From Mytilisepta virgata (taxonomy: Eukaryota; Mollusca; Bivalvia; Mytilida; Mytilidae), in contig CM051521.1 of the NCBI GenBank assembly GCA_028015205.1, positions 92,232,513-92,296,512 on the forward strand: 64,000 nt of DNA, read 5' to 3'. The notes beneath the pieces are model-generated. The model saw nothing but the letters and a program-made list of their open reading frames with translations, searched no databases and had not been told where the DNA came from. Made by a program: the position numbers and the translations under genes. This document shows positions 52,655 through 64,000 of this stretch, in pieces. Position 1 is the first letter of the stretch, and each line of letters opens with the position of its first letter.

Positions 52655-54105
52655 TTATGTCGCCTGACGAAAGTCTGCGACATATTGTTATTGTTTCGTT
52701 TCTCTGTTATTATTCTTTCTTTCTTCCAATGATTTTTGTCCGGCTTAGTTCTCGGAGATGCCTGGATAGAATTGAATGAAACTTGGCAGAAAGTAAGATC
52801 ACTATGTGAAGGTGTGCAATCAATACTTTTTTTTTTCGAAATGGCCGCCATTTTCAAGATGGCCGCCATTCAAAGATCGGTACCCTCCGAAAATTTAAAA
52901 CGTTTATATCTCAAAAACTGTACCATAGAATTTCATTAAACTTCGTAGGTTTGTAAAGTACAATTAGAAGAACAAACTGATGAAAAAAAATCGCGATCGG
53001 TTGGAGACGTTTGGCGGCCATTGTGAAAAATAATGTTAAAATGGCGAAAAACTTAACATGGATAGAATTGAATGAAACTTGGCAGAAAGTAAGATCACTA
53101 TGTGAAGGTGTGCAATCAATACTTTTTTTTCCAAAATGGCCGCCACTCAAAGATCGGTACACTCCGAAAATTTAAAATGTTTATATCTCAAAACCTGTAT
53201 GATAGAATTTCATTAAACTTCGTAGGTTTGTAAAGTACAATTAGCAGAACAAACTGATGGAAAAAAATTGCGATCGGTTGGAGACGTTTGGCGGCCATTT
53301 TGAAAAATGATGTTAAAATGGCGAAAAACTTAACATGGATAGAATTGAATGAAACTTGGCAGAAAGTAAGATCACTATGTGAAGGTGTGCAATCGATACT
53401 TTTTTTTTCGAAATGGCCGCCATTCAAAGATCGGTACCCTCCGAAAATTTAAAACGTTTATATCTCAAAAACTGTACCATAGAATTTCATTAAACTTAGT
53501 AGGTTTGTAAAGTACAATTAGAAGAACAAACTGATGAAAAAAAATCGCAATCGGTTGGAGACGTTTGGCGGCCATTTTGAAAAATTATGTTAAAATGGCG
53601 AAAAACTTTACATGGATAGAATTGAATGAAACTTGGCAGAAAGTAAGGTCACTGTGAAAGTGTGCAATCAATACTTTTTTTTCGAAATGGCCGCCATTTT
53701 CAAGATGGCCGCCATTCAAAGATCGGTACCCTCTGAAAATTTAAAACTTTTATATCTCAAAAACTGTATGATAGAATTCGTTAAACTTCGTAGGTTTGTA
53801 AAGTACAATTAGAAGAACAAACTGATGAAAAAAAATTGTGATCAGTTGGAGACGTTTGACGGCCATTTTGTAAAATGATGTTAAAATGGCGAAAAACTTT
53901 ACATGGATAGAATTAAATGAAACTTGGCAGAAAGTAAGATCACTATGTGAAGGTGTGCAACCAATATTTTTTTTTTCGAAATGGCCGCCATTTTCAAGAT
54001 GGCTGCCAGGGGCGACATCTGCTATTGCTCGCAATTGCAATTCTAGTTATGTCGCCCCGACGAAAGTCGGCGACATATTGTTATTGTTCCGTTTCTCTGT
54101 TATTA

Positions 54106-54137
<32 letters not shown>

Positions 54138-54364
54138 ATGATTTTTGTCCGGCTTAGTTCTCGGAGATGCCTGGATAGAATTGAATGAAACTTGGCAGAA
54201 AGTAAGATCACTATGTGAAGGTGTGCAATCAATACTTTTTTTTCTGAAATGGCCGCCATTTTCAAGATGGCCGCCATTCAAAGATCGGTACCCTCCGAAA
54301 ATTTAAAACGTTTATATCTCAAAAATTGTATCATAGAATTTCGTTAAACTTCGTAGGTTTGTAA
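52655..54364 (+). repeat. 'gtcgcc' family repeats with about 230-300-bp units
   Basis: Each family copy starts with a hairpin ATGTCGCC…GACGAAAGTC…GCGACAT (52658, 54049). It continues with 'ttggcagaaagtaagatcactatgtgaaggtgtgcaatcaatac', 'aaatggccgccattcaaagatcggtacc', 'tatctcaaaaactgtaccatagaatttcattaaacttcgtagg' and 'tcggttggagacgtttggcggcca'. The first copy ends at about 54048 in 'aggggcgacatctgctattgctcgcaattgcaattc', and the second starts at once. Recurrent short antisense frames are repeat artefacts. Confidence 0.85.
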
Positions 54365-56452
54365 GAGTGCACACAACAGTTTTTCTTAGAACTTTTCATG
54401 ACGTCATGAATTGAAGGAACATACTCAAAAGATTGATAGCTGGACAATTGGCTGTATCATATACCCATAGACAACCATATATCAAATAAAACATATTTCT
54501 TCAAGCTTTCACTGTATACAAGTATTTTTAAGGAATTTCTTTCCAAATTCTTACCATTACAGAAAGATAACTGACAAAAAATAGGCCTCCCCTCTTCAAA
54601 TATTTCAAAAACAGACCAACCTCAGAGCATCCTAGCAAAGACTCCTGCGTAATTTAGAGAACTGAGTATATGTGTTTTCCAAAGTACACATTCAACTGGT
54701 TTCAGCACATGTAGTTTCAGGGTACATTCGCCGCCTTTTAAAATTGCTACATGAAGTGGTATAAAAATGTTGTGTTTTCACCTACACTATTTTTGGATGT
54801 TTTCAGAGTAGTCTCCCATTAATAAAACTTTTATGAAAATAATTACTTTTTTACATTTCATGCATTTTTTTAAACTTAAAATAAAGCCAAGACTCTAATT
54901 TAAATAATGAAACCAAAAAACAATCAGAAATCAATATCTAGAACTTATAAATAGAGGGAATTCCATACCTGTGACGTAATATATTTAGGGAAAAATCACT
55001 GGAATTTTATACGAAACTGTTGTTTGCATTCTTAAGGCATTCTTGATACCCTTATTTTCAAAATAAGAATAAATTTTCTCAATCTACAGACAATTACGAA
55101 TAAAACGATACCTCGTTTGCCTATTTCTGACATGTGAATCAAATGTAGTGAACAAATATTCAAAGGAGGGGGTTTTGATACCCTGGGGCATAACTCACAG
55201 ACAATGACATAAAATGTAAATTTGACATATTTTGATGTAATATGAGCATATTTCTCTCTTGTGAACTGTTTTATGCTTGTATACTTAAAGATTTGATTAA
55301 TTTTAAGAAAATACATGAAAAAAACTAAATTTTATTGTTAAAAAAAAGGTTCAAATGAAAAAAAATAAGAATGCCAACCATTCCTTGAATAGAATAACAG
55401 TGTAATTATGGAATAGTTTATTGACACTAATTTTTACCAGTGAAATGGAAATAAAGTTTATCTTTTATTTTTTTTCTTTCATTTTTTTCCCCAATACTTA
55501 TGCGAAAAAAAAATCTGCATACATTAAGTGCAACGAATCATCTAAAACTATAACTGTCTTCAAAAACTGCGAATAAATAATATGACGTCTTTACACTTGA
55601 CATCAAATTATTACTGCAAATTTGTTATTTTTGGTTGCTAAGGCTAGATGGGACATAATAATGCATTAAATACCACTCTTGGTACATGAAATTCTTTCTA
55701 TCTGTCTAATAATGCATAAACAATACAATACATGAGCTTTATAACCAAAATACTGTTCAAATCTGAGCCTTATCAAAGCCTTTAAGAGTGCACACAACAG
55801 TTTTTCTTAGAACTTTTCATGACGTCATGAATTGAAGGAACATACTCAAAAGATTGATAGCTGGACAATTGGCTGTATCATATACCCATAGACAACCATA
55901 TATCAAATAAAACATATTTCTTCAAGCTTTCACTGTATACAAGTATTTTTAAGGAATTTCTTTCCAAATTCTTACCATTACAGAAAGATAACTGACAAAA
56001 AATAGGCCTCCCCACTTCAAATATTTCAAAAACAGACCAACCTCAGAGCATCCTAGCAAAGACTCCTGCGTAATTTAGAGAACTGAGTATATGTGTTTTC
56101 CAAAGTACACATTCAACTGGTTTCAGCACATGTAGTTTCAGGGTACATTCGCCGCCTTTTAAAATTGCTACATGAAGTGGTATAAAAATGTTGTGTTTTC
56201 ACCTACACTATTTTTGGATGTTTTCAGAGTAGTCTCCCATTAATAAAACTTTTATGAAAATAATTACTTTTTTACATTTCATGCATTTTTTTAAACTTAA
56301 AATAAAGCCAAGACTCTAATTTAAATAATGAAACCAAAAAACAATCAGAAATCAATATCTAGAACTTATAAATAGAGGGAATTCCATACCTGTGACATAA
56401 TATATTTAGGGAAAAATCACTGGAATTTTATACGAAACTGTTGTTTGCATTC
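54365..56452. mobile_element. composite element with 667-bp direct terminal repeats and TAA target duplication
   Basis: 54365-55031 and 55786-56452 are direct copies of equal length (667 bp) with only two or three visible differences. Each copy has short inverted ends (GAGTGCACACAACAG… and …CTGTTGTTTGCATTC). The pair encloses 754 bases. TAA occurs on both outer sides (54362-54364 and 56453-56455), and removing the block restores 'gtttgtaaagtacaatt' of the host repeat. There is no PBS, polypurine tract or TG…CA end, so it is not a normal LTR element. No transposase is seen. Class unknown. Confidence 0.8.
55032..55785. other. central segment of the composite element
   Basis: 754 bases between the direct repeats. 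It starts TTAAGGCattcttgat and ends atcaaaGCCTTTAA, a weak inverted pair. A 94-codon minus-strand frame (55032-55316) runs into the left repeat border and has no recognisable motif; I do not call it a gene. Confidence 0.6.
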
Positions 56453-56455
56453 TAA

Positions 56456-57075
56456 AGTACAATTAGAAGAACAAACTGATGAAAAAAAATCGCGATCGGT
56501 TGGAGACGTTTGGCGGCCATTTTGAAAAATGATGTTAAAATGGCGAAAAACTTAACATGGATAGAATTGAATGAAACTTGGCAGAAAGTAAGATCACTAT
56601 GTGAAGGTGTGCAATCAATACTTTTTTTTTTCGAAATGGCTGCCAGGGGCGACATCTGCTATTGCTCGCAATTGCAATTCTAGTTATTATTATGTCGCCC
56701 CGACAAAAGTCGGCGACATATTGTTATTGTTCCGTTTCTCTGTTATTATTCTTTCTTTCTTTCTTTCTTCCATTGATTTTTGTCCGGCTTTGTTCTCGGA
56801 GATGCCTGGATAGAATTGAATGAAACTTGGCAGAAAGTAAGATCACTATGTGAAGGTGTGCAATCGATACTTTTTTTCCGAAATGGCCCCCATTTTCAAG
56901 ATGGCTGCCATTCAAAGATCGGTACCCTCCGAAAATTTAAAACGTTTATATCTCAAAAACTGTACCATAGAATTTCATTAAACTTCGTAGGTTTGTAAAG
57001 TACAATTAGAAGAACAAACTGTTGAAAAAAAATCGCGATCGGTTGGAGACGTTTGGCGGCCATTTTGAAAAATTC
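56456..57075 (+). repeat. 'gtcgcc' family repeats, continued
   Basis: Continues the copy interrupted at 54364 and ends it at about 56690 ('ggggcgacatctgctattgctcgcaattgcaattctag'). A third copy starts with the hairpin at 56692 and breaks off near 57072. Confidence 0.85.
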
Positions 57076-57790
57076 TTCTTCTTTCTCGCGCCACCAACAT
57101 TGTCCGGGGCTCTTTTGTACTTTATACTTGACCGATTTCAATCAAATTTTGCACAATGATAGTACCCCATGAGATGTTGGTCCTGACCATTTTTCAAGTG
57201 TAGGGGGCCCCAGGGGCAGTGACACGCCCTTCAAATACCTCAAAAATTGATATTTTTTGAATAGGTCAAAAATAGTTTACATTCCTACCCTATAACCATA
57301 TATATTATTACTGCTTATGATAAGACGAAGGATTTGGTACTTAAGGGGGGTCTGAGGGGGCCCCAGGGGCAGTGCCACGCCCCTTCAAATACCTGAAAAA
57401 TTGATATTTTTTGAATAGGTCAAAAATAGTTTACATTCCTACCCTATAACCATATATCATTACTCCTTATAACAAGACGAAATATTTGGTATCACATGGG
57501 GGTCTGAGGGGGTCATGGCCTGCCCCCCTCAAATGACAAAATACTTTTTATCTTGAAAACCATTGAGATCCCCAACCTATAACCATATATATTATTACTC
57601 CTGATGATTAGACGAAGACTTCGGTACTATAGGGGGTCATGCCCCGCCCCCCTCAAATGACAAAAGACTTAATATCTTGAAAACCATTGGGATCCCCACC
57701 CTATAACCATATATATTATTACTCCTTATGACAAGACGAAGCATATGGTACCATTGGGGGGTCTGATGGGGAACTTCGTTTGGGAGACTT
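57076..57790. repeat. tandem array, units of about 130-155 bp
   Basis: 'cctataaccatatat(at)tattactcc…gaagac…ggta' recurs at about 57289, 57443, 57575 and 57700. The first units also share 'gggggccccaggggcagtg(a/c)cacgcccttcaaatacct' and 'gatattttttgaataggtcaaaaatagtttacattcc'. Bases 57791-57966 hold nothing recognisable. Confidence 0.8.
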
Positions 57791-57966
57791 AGTAACAGTT
57801 CACTGTTACAATTATTACTTGTTAGATACAGGTATTACTTTCAGACAGTGTAAACTCTTTTAAAACCTTAATAACTTTGCACACATAATACCTACACTTA
57901 GTTCTTTGGTCTGCAGAAACATCGTGATATAAACTTTTTGCAGCAGTATCCTTGTCTTATGTCTTT

Positions 57967-58576
57967 TGTTATGATATTGTAATTATTATATTTATTTATC
58001 TTGGCCTGGTTTGTTTTGTGTGGCCTTGTGACGTGTATAATGTGTTTACATAATACTTATAGTTGTTTACCAAATAATGTTATAACTGCGCAGTTTAGAA
58101 ATCACTGGAACAATAATGGATACTGGTGGAATGACTAGAACTTTCTATTTGACTTACGTAATAATTATGGTGTGATTCGAACTTCTACCGTATTCCAGAA
58201 GTTTCCGTTCTACAGTATATATATGGACACGAAAGTTAAACTTGCAGAGCATAGCATATTGGACCGTACATAGACATTCTTGTGTTCTCAGCTGTTGGAT
58301 TTATTTACGTTTCATACATCGTACTTGACAGACTGTTATTTTCATTACATCATACTAGATTGTGACTGATTGGATATAATATTCCGTTTGGATTCAGGCA
58401 ACAGTGATCAGAATTCCGGATCAAGAAAAAACAGGATTTTGAACAGTTAAGTTGACATTTTAGTTTTTTTTTGTAATATTTTTGTAAACTTTGTATATAT
58501 AATAAATCTTGTTCAATTTTATTATTGATTTGTGTCTTTTGTTGGCTACATTTTAAAGGTGATTTCGGCCGTAACA
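57967..58576 (+). repeat. 5' LTR of the Gmr1-like element
   Basis: 610 bp, TGTTATGATATTG…GGCCGTAACA, with TGTTA/TAACA inverted ends. It carries a TATATATAT box at 58216-58224 and an AATAAA signal at 58501-58506, about 280 bases apart, giving a plausible U3-R-U5 layout. I saw no difference from 63391-64000. Confidence 0.95.
58216..58224 (+). promoter_or_regulatory. LTR TATA box
   Basis: TATATATAT inside 'ctacagtatatatatggacacg' in the 5' LTR, upstream of the AATAAA signal. The same site recurs in the 3' LTR. Confidence 0.6.
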
Positions 58577-58581
58577 GAAAT

Positions 58582-58599
58582 TGGGGGCTCGTCTCGGGA
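58582..58599 (+). other. primer-binding site, tRNA-Pro type
   Basis: Five bases after the LTR, TGGGGGCTCGTC complements the acceptor end of tRNA-Pro (ACGAGCC-C-CCA). The following bases (TCGGGA) fit less well. Confidence 0.8.
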
Positions 58600-58665
58600 G
58601 AACGTTAATATCTTAATAAATTTTTTCAGTATTTTTATTAGAATTAGCCAACAAAATTCTACAAA

Positions 58666-61600
58666 ATGGAATTTGATGCTGGTAAATTTTTGAAAACGCC
58701 AGACCTGGAAGGGTTTGATAAATTAAAGAAAGAAGAATTAGTGTTGCTCGCTAAACATCTAAAAATAGATTTTAGAACATCTATGAGAAAACAAATTATA
58801 AAAAATTTGGTAATAGACAATTTAGTTGATTTAGAAATTTTTGGTGAAGAGGCTCTTGACCTCAAGGTCGAAAATGTTGATGCTTTAAAATTAAAACAGC
58901 TTGAATTAGAACACGAACTTAAATTAAAACAATTAGAAAAAGAAGAAAAACAATTACAGGCAGAACTTGAAATGAGAGAAAGGTTAGAGATGGAGAAAAT
59001 AAAAATAGAAATAGCTAAAGTAGAAAGCAACACTAAGTCAAAATCAGAACAATTTGAGGCAGCAAAAAATATACGTTTGGTTCCCAAATTTTGTGAAAAA
59101 ACGGTGGATAAATTTTTTCCACAATTTGAGAAAATTGCTCAAAATTTGAAATGGCCAAAGCCTTATTGGACTACAATGTTGCAAAGTGTTTTTGTGGGCA
59201 AGGCCGCTGAAATTTACTCAGCACTTTCTTCAGAAAAAAGTTCTGATTATGACACTGTTAAACAGGAAGTTTTGAAAGCTTATGAGCTAGTGCCAGAAGC
59301 ATATAGACAGAAATTTAGGTCTTATAAAAAGTTTGAAACACAAACCTATGTTGAATTTGCTAGGGAAAAAGAAGATTTATTTGATAAATGGCTTACGTCA
59401 AAGAAAATAGATAAAAATTTTGATAAATTAAGACAATTAATGTTATTAGAAGAGTTCAAGCAGTGTGTTAATTTAGACTTAAAAACACATTTAGATGACA
59501 AAACTGTTGAGACATTGCAAGATGCAGCTGTTGTTTCCGATAATTATACCATTTCACATAAAAGAACTTTCAAAGGTCAAAATTTTAATACTTCTAGCGG
59601 AAATTACAAAAATCAAAGCACTGAGCGTACTGATTTTAAGGCTGTTGCACATAATAAGAGTCCGTCTAGTTATATGTCTGGTCCAAAATTTGATACTTTT
59701 GAGAAGAAGTTACTAACTTGTGCTTATTGTAAGAAAAATGGTCACCTGATGGCTGATTGTTTTAGACTTCAGAAGAAGAATGAACGAGATAATAAGCCCA
59801 AGTCCAGTGCTTGTACGACACCCGTTGTTACCAATAAGTTGGAATGTCCTGCGAGTCAGGCTTTTAAGTCCAGTTTTTGTGATTACATGGAGGATTATAA
59901 GCCCTTTATGTCTGATGGGTTTGTTTCTATTGTTGATAATACTACTCCTCAGCCTATTAAGATTTTACGGGACACTGGAGCTTCTCAGTCTTTGTTGTTA
60001 GAAGGTGTGTTGCCTTTGTCCGAGGAGACGTCCGTTGGTGCCTCCGTTTTGTTACGAGGTGTGGAGTTAGGTTGTATAGATGTTCCCCTCCATCGTATTT
60101 ATTTGAAGTCAGATTTAATTACTGGACCAGTTGTTGTGGGTGTTCGTCCTACTCTCCCTGTTGAGGGTGTTTCATTATTGCTAGGAAATGATCTAGCTAG
60201 GAACAAAGTGGTTGCTGAACCAATTGTTACAAATGAACCGGTGGTGGATGTTAAATCACCTGAAGATGATGCTGAACTCTATCCAGCCTGTGTCGTTACT
60301 AGGGCAATGGCAAGAAAACAACAAGATGAGGATTTACAAGAAGGCCAGTATGATTATATGGACCTTTCTGACTCTTTCTTTGCCGACATTGAAGGTCCCG
60401 GTAGCTCAGAAAAGGCCATAATAAGACCACCTGGTACTAACAAACGTGTAATTATGCCATGGCCAGACGTGAACAGCCATTCATTAGACAAAAGAACATT
60501 TAGGGAAGAACAGAATAAAGACCCTGAGGTTCTTCAGCTCGGCAAGAGGGCTCTACCCCAAGAAGAAGCAGACAAAGTGGCCGAATGTTACTACCATCAA
60601 GACGGCATTTTAATGAGGAAGTGGAGGCCCCCTGATGCTATCCCAGAGGAGGAATGGAGAGTGTTATACCAAGTGGTGGTGCCTAAAGTCTATAGGCAAG
60701 AAATTATTGGTCTTGCCCATGACACCCCCTTGGCTGGACATTTAGGTATAAGGAAGACTTGCCTTAAGATATTACAACATTTCTACTGGCCCAGACTTAG
60801 AAATGATGTCACAGAATACTGCAAATCATGCCATATATGCCAGGTTGTTGGCAAGCCTAACCAGAAAATACCACCAGCACCACTTCTGCCAATTCCAGCC
60901 TTTGAAGAACCTTTCAGCCGAGTGCTTATTGATTGCGTTGGACCTTTACCAAAGACCAAGACAGGAAATGCTTATTTATTAACGATCATGTGTACATCCA
61001 CTCGCTTTCCTGAGGCTATTCCCTTAAGGAATATCAAGACACCAACTATTGTCAAAGCTCTTATCAAATTTTTCACATTAGTAGGGCTTCCTAAGTCTAT
61101 ACAGTCCGACCAGGGTTCAAATTTTATGTCAGGTTTATTTCAGCAGGTCGTTTACCAGTTAGGGATTGCTCAGTATAGATCAAGTGCTTATCATCCAGAA
61201 TCTCAAGGTGCCTTAGAACGTTTTCATCAAACATTGAAGAACATGATTAGAACTTTTTGTCTTCAATTTGATAGGGACTGGGATGATGGTGTTCACTTTC
61301 TACTTTTTGCAGTTCGAGAGGCTGTTCAAGAATCCCTTGGTTTTAGCCCCTTTGAGTTGGTGTTTGGTCATACTGTAAGGGGACCTTTGAAATTGATTAA
61401 GGAAAAATGGCTTACTGAACACACTGACTTGAATCTTCTAGACTATGTATCTAGATTTAAAGAAAAATTGTATACTGCTTGTCAAATTGCTCAGAAAAAC
61501 TTAAAAACTGTACAGAATAAGATGAAAATATGGTATGATAAAGATGCCAGGGACAGAGTTTTTGAACCTGGTGATAAGGTACTTGTATTTTTGCCAGTCC

Positions 61601-63294
61601 CTGGGCATCCTTTACAGGCTAAATACTGTGGTCCTTATACAATTGACAGTAAAATCAATGATTTGAATTATATTGTAAAAACTCCAGGTCGGCGTAAACA
61701 AAATAGAGTGTGTCACATTAATATGTTAAAACCATATTTTGAGCGTACTAATGAAGGTGAGAGTAAACCAGTTGCCACTTTAGCCATGGTTAAAACGGAG
61801 AACGATCATGACAAACCAGACATAATTGAACCATCTTTTGATTCCAAGACTATAGAACAAACTGTTAGATTGAAAAATTCTGAAATTTTATCAGATTTAG
61901 ACTCAAAACTTGCACATCTGACTTTCGATCGCAGAGAAAAATTGAAAACTTTGGTATTTTCTTTTAAAAATCTTTTTCCAGATGTGCCAAACAAAACCAC
62001 TGCTGTTTGTCATGATGTTGATGTAGGCGATGCTTCTCCAATTAAGCAACATCCTTACCGGCTCAATCCACTTAAACTTGATGTTATGAGACAAGAAATT
62101 AGATATATGCTTGACAATGATATTATTGAGCCGAGTAACAGTGAATGGAGCTCTCCTTGTCTTCTTGTACCCAAACCAGATAAAACCTTTCGTTTCGTTA
62201 CTGATTTCAGAAAATTAAACTCAGTTTCAAAATCTGACTCCTATCTGATTCCAAGGATAGATGATTGCATTGATAACATTGGACAATCAAAATTCGTAAG
62301 CAAATTCGACTTATTAAAAGGTTACTGGCAGGTCCCCCTGACACCGAGAGCTCGTGAAATATCAGCTTTTGTCACACCAGACGGCTTATTTCAATATACT
62401 GTCATGCCTTTTGGTTTGAAAAATGCTCCAGCTACATTTCAAAGAATGATCAATAATGTTATAAAAGATTTAGATTGTTGTTAAGCTTATATTGATGATC
62501 TTATTGTATGTAGTGATAGCTGGGAAGAGCATTTAACACATTTATATGATACTTTTGATAGATTGTCACAATCAAATTTGACTGTTAATCTTGCTAAAAG
62601 TGAATTTTGTAAGGCCACTGTTGATTATTTAGGGCACACAGTTGGCCAAGGTCAAGTGAAACCTATTATGGCTAAAGTGGATGCAATTACCAATTTTCCT
62701 CCTCCTACAAATAAAAAACAACTTATGAGATATTTAGGCATGATTGGATTTTACAGAAAATTTTGTTCAAATTTTGCTACTGTTGTTCAACCATTGACTC
62801 ATCTTTTACGAAAAGATTCTAAATTCATCTGGAGTGATAATTGTCAAAACGCTTTTAAAAAAAACAAATCACTTTTAATTAACAGTCCCGTTCTTATCAC
62901 TCCAGACTTTAAAAAGCAATTCAAACTTGCCGTTGATGCAAGTGATGTAGGAGTTTGAGCTGTTTTATATCAAGAAACAGATGATAATGTTGAGAAACCT
63001 ATATCATATTTTTCCAAGAAATTAGATAAACATCAGAAAAATTATTCCACTATTGAAAAAGAATGTTTTGCACTGTTGTCTGCACTTCAACATTTTGATG
63101 TTTATTTAAATCCCACTATGCATCCTATTCTTGTTTATACTGATCATAATCCTCTCACCTTCATACATAAAATGAGAAACAAGAACCAGAGGTTGACTAG
63201 GTGGAGTTTATTGTTACAGGAATATGATATTATTGTAAAACGTATTAAAGGTAAAGATAATGTAATAGCAGATGCTTTATCTAGATCTTATTAA
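58666..63294 (+). pseudogene. gag-pol: Gag-Pol polyprotein of the Gmr1-like element, interrupted by two stops
   Basis: One frame from ATG 58666 to 63294, about 1,542 codons. The N-terminus has a SAP-like helical piece and a K/E/L coiled coil (about residues 85-145). Next is a SCAN-like capsid C-terminal domain (about 225-305: VPEAYRQKFRSYKKF, LMLLEEFKQCV). A CCHC knuckle CAYCKKNGHLMADC follows, then protease DTGAS. Integrase has an HHCC finger (GHLGIRK…CKSCHIC) and D, D-35-E. RT has VMPFGLKNAPATF and YIDD (62488-62499), and RNase H has VDASD, TIEKECFAL and TDHNPL. TAA at 62482-62484 lies two codons before YIDD, and TGA at 62956-62958 lies in RNase H. Both interrupt otherwise in-frame sequence, so Pol would be truncated unless read through. 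Confidence 0.9.
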
Positions 63295-63379
63295 AACACT
63301 GTATACATACTATATATATATATATATATATTTTTGTATATATTGTTCATGAAGTTCTCGTTACACTCAAACTTCTTTT

Positions 63380-63390
63380 AAGGGGGGAGG
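63380..63390 (+). other. polypurine tract
   Basis: AAGGGGGGAGG directly precedes the 3' LTR, as expected for plus-strand priming. Confidence 0.85.
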
Positions 63391-64000
63391 TGTTATGATA
63401 TTGTAATTATTATATTTATTTATCTTGGCCTGGTTTGTTTTGTGTGGCCTTGTGACGTGTATAATGTGTTTACATAATACTTATAGTTGTTTACCAAATA
63501 ATGTTATAACTGCGCAGTTTAGAAATCACTGGAACAATAATGGATACTGGTGGAATGACTAGAACTTTCTATTTGACTTACGTAATAATTATGGTGTGAT
63601 TCGAACTTCTACCGTATTCCAGAAGTTTCCGTTCTACAGTATATATATGGACACGAAAGTTAAACTTGCAGAGCATAGCATATTGGACCGTACATAGACA
63701 TTCTTGTGTTCTCAGCTGTTGGATTTATTTACGTTTCATACATCGTACTTGACAGACTGTTATTTTCATTACATCATACTAGATTGTGACTGATTGGATA
63801 TAATATTCCGTTTGGATTCAGGCAACAGTGATCAGAATTCCGGATCAAGAAAAAACAGGATTTTGAACAGTTAAGTTGACATTTTAGTTTTTTTTTGTAA
63901 TATTTTTGTAAACTTTGTATATATAATAAATCTTGTTCAATTTTATTATTGATTTGTGTCTTTTGTTGGCTACATTTTAAAGGTGATTTCGGCCGTAACA
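63391..64000 (+). repeat. 3' LTR of the Gmr1-like element
   Basis: 610 bp, apparently identical to 57967-58576, and it ends on the last base of the window. Between the RNase H stop and the polypurine tract lies a '(ta)n' patch at 63312-63331. Confidence 0.95.

Larger units (their letters stand above)
57967..64000 (+). mobile_element. Gmr1-like Ty3/Gypsy LTR retrotransposon
   Basis: 6,034 bp with identical 610-bp LTRs, tRNA-Pro-type primer site, polypurine tract and one long gag-pol frame. The domain order gag-PR-IN-RT-RNase H, with integrase before RT, is the hallmark of Gmr1 elements; RT and integrase sequences are Ty3-like, not Copia-like. Two in-frame stops interrupt the frame. The window ends on the last base of the 3' LTR, so the right target duplication cannot be seen. 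Confidence 0.93.

Noticed and set aside
52603..54281. Antisense frames carrying CTPSHSDLTFCQVSFNSI
   Set aside because: The same peptide appears in every 'gtcgcc' repeat unit; this is repeat translation, not a gene family.
54365..56452. LTR retrotransposon reading of the 667-bp direct repeats
   Set aside because: No TG…CA ends, no primer-binding site after the left copy, no polypurine tract before the right copy, and no gag or pol between.

Overview
The window is AT-rich, intron-bearing animal DNA, crowded with transposable elements and tandem repeats. The repeat types suggest a bivalve mollusc, probably mussel-like: arrays carrying 'agaggctctcaagagcct…gctcacctg' headers, two tRNA-derived SINE types, a DIRS element and a Gmr1-type LTR element. 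That assignment is inference, and no rRNA, organelle or bacterial feature was seen.

Host genes. (1) Seven minus-strand exons (46685 down to 729) look like one gene resembling BRAT1, the BRCA1-associated ATM activator. Exons 1-5 join with perfect phase agreement into 362 codons. Exon 6 (about 36.0 kb) and exon 7 (729-870) share a phase-0 junction but would be separated by an intron of about 35 kb. (2) A complete single-exon class A GPCR (19401-20573, plus strand) would sit inside that intron on the opposite strand. (3) A 24-codon candidate exon lies at 51831-51902 (plus strand).

Mobile elements, left to right. A 9,114-bp Ty3/Gypsy element on the minus strand (2597-11710) has 858-bp LTRs with one visible difference, a CAAG target duplication, gag, pol in the -1 frame behind an A-AAA-AAT slip site, and two tandem paralogous C2H2 zinc-finger ORFs in the env position. 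Each of those ORFs has a splice-acceptor-like motif just before its ATG. A decayed DIRS-like tyrosine-recombinase retrotransposon (about 24325-29420) keeps its inverted terminal repeats and the internal complementary region. A Gmr1-like Ty3 element (57967-64000) has the order gag-PR-IN-RT-RH and identical 610-bp LTRs; two in-frame stops interrupt RT and RNase H, and the window ends on its last base. Non-autonomous elements include a 1,257-bp TIR element (38931-40187), a 2,088-bp composite with 667-bp direct repeats (54365-56452), an approximately 1.5-kb TIR element (about 43260-44787), a SINE with a perfect 13-bp target duplication (33260-33508), a pair of minus-strand SINEs (11766-12455) and several hairpin elements.

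The rest is tandem arrays (units about 45, 140, 147, 167-168, 230 and 260 bp). Many belong to one recurrent family with a hairpin header and a matching tail; six copies were seen. Nesting gives relative ages in several places: the composite inside a 'gtcgcc' family repeat, the TIR element inside a header/tail array, and the SINE inside a larger insertion that itself splits a minisatellite.
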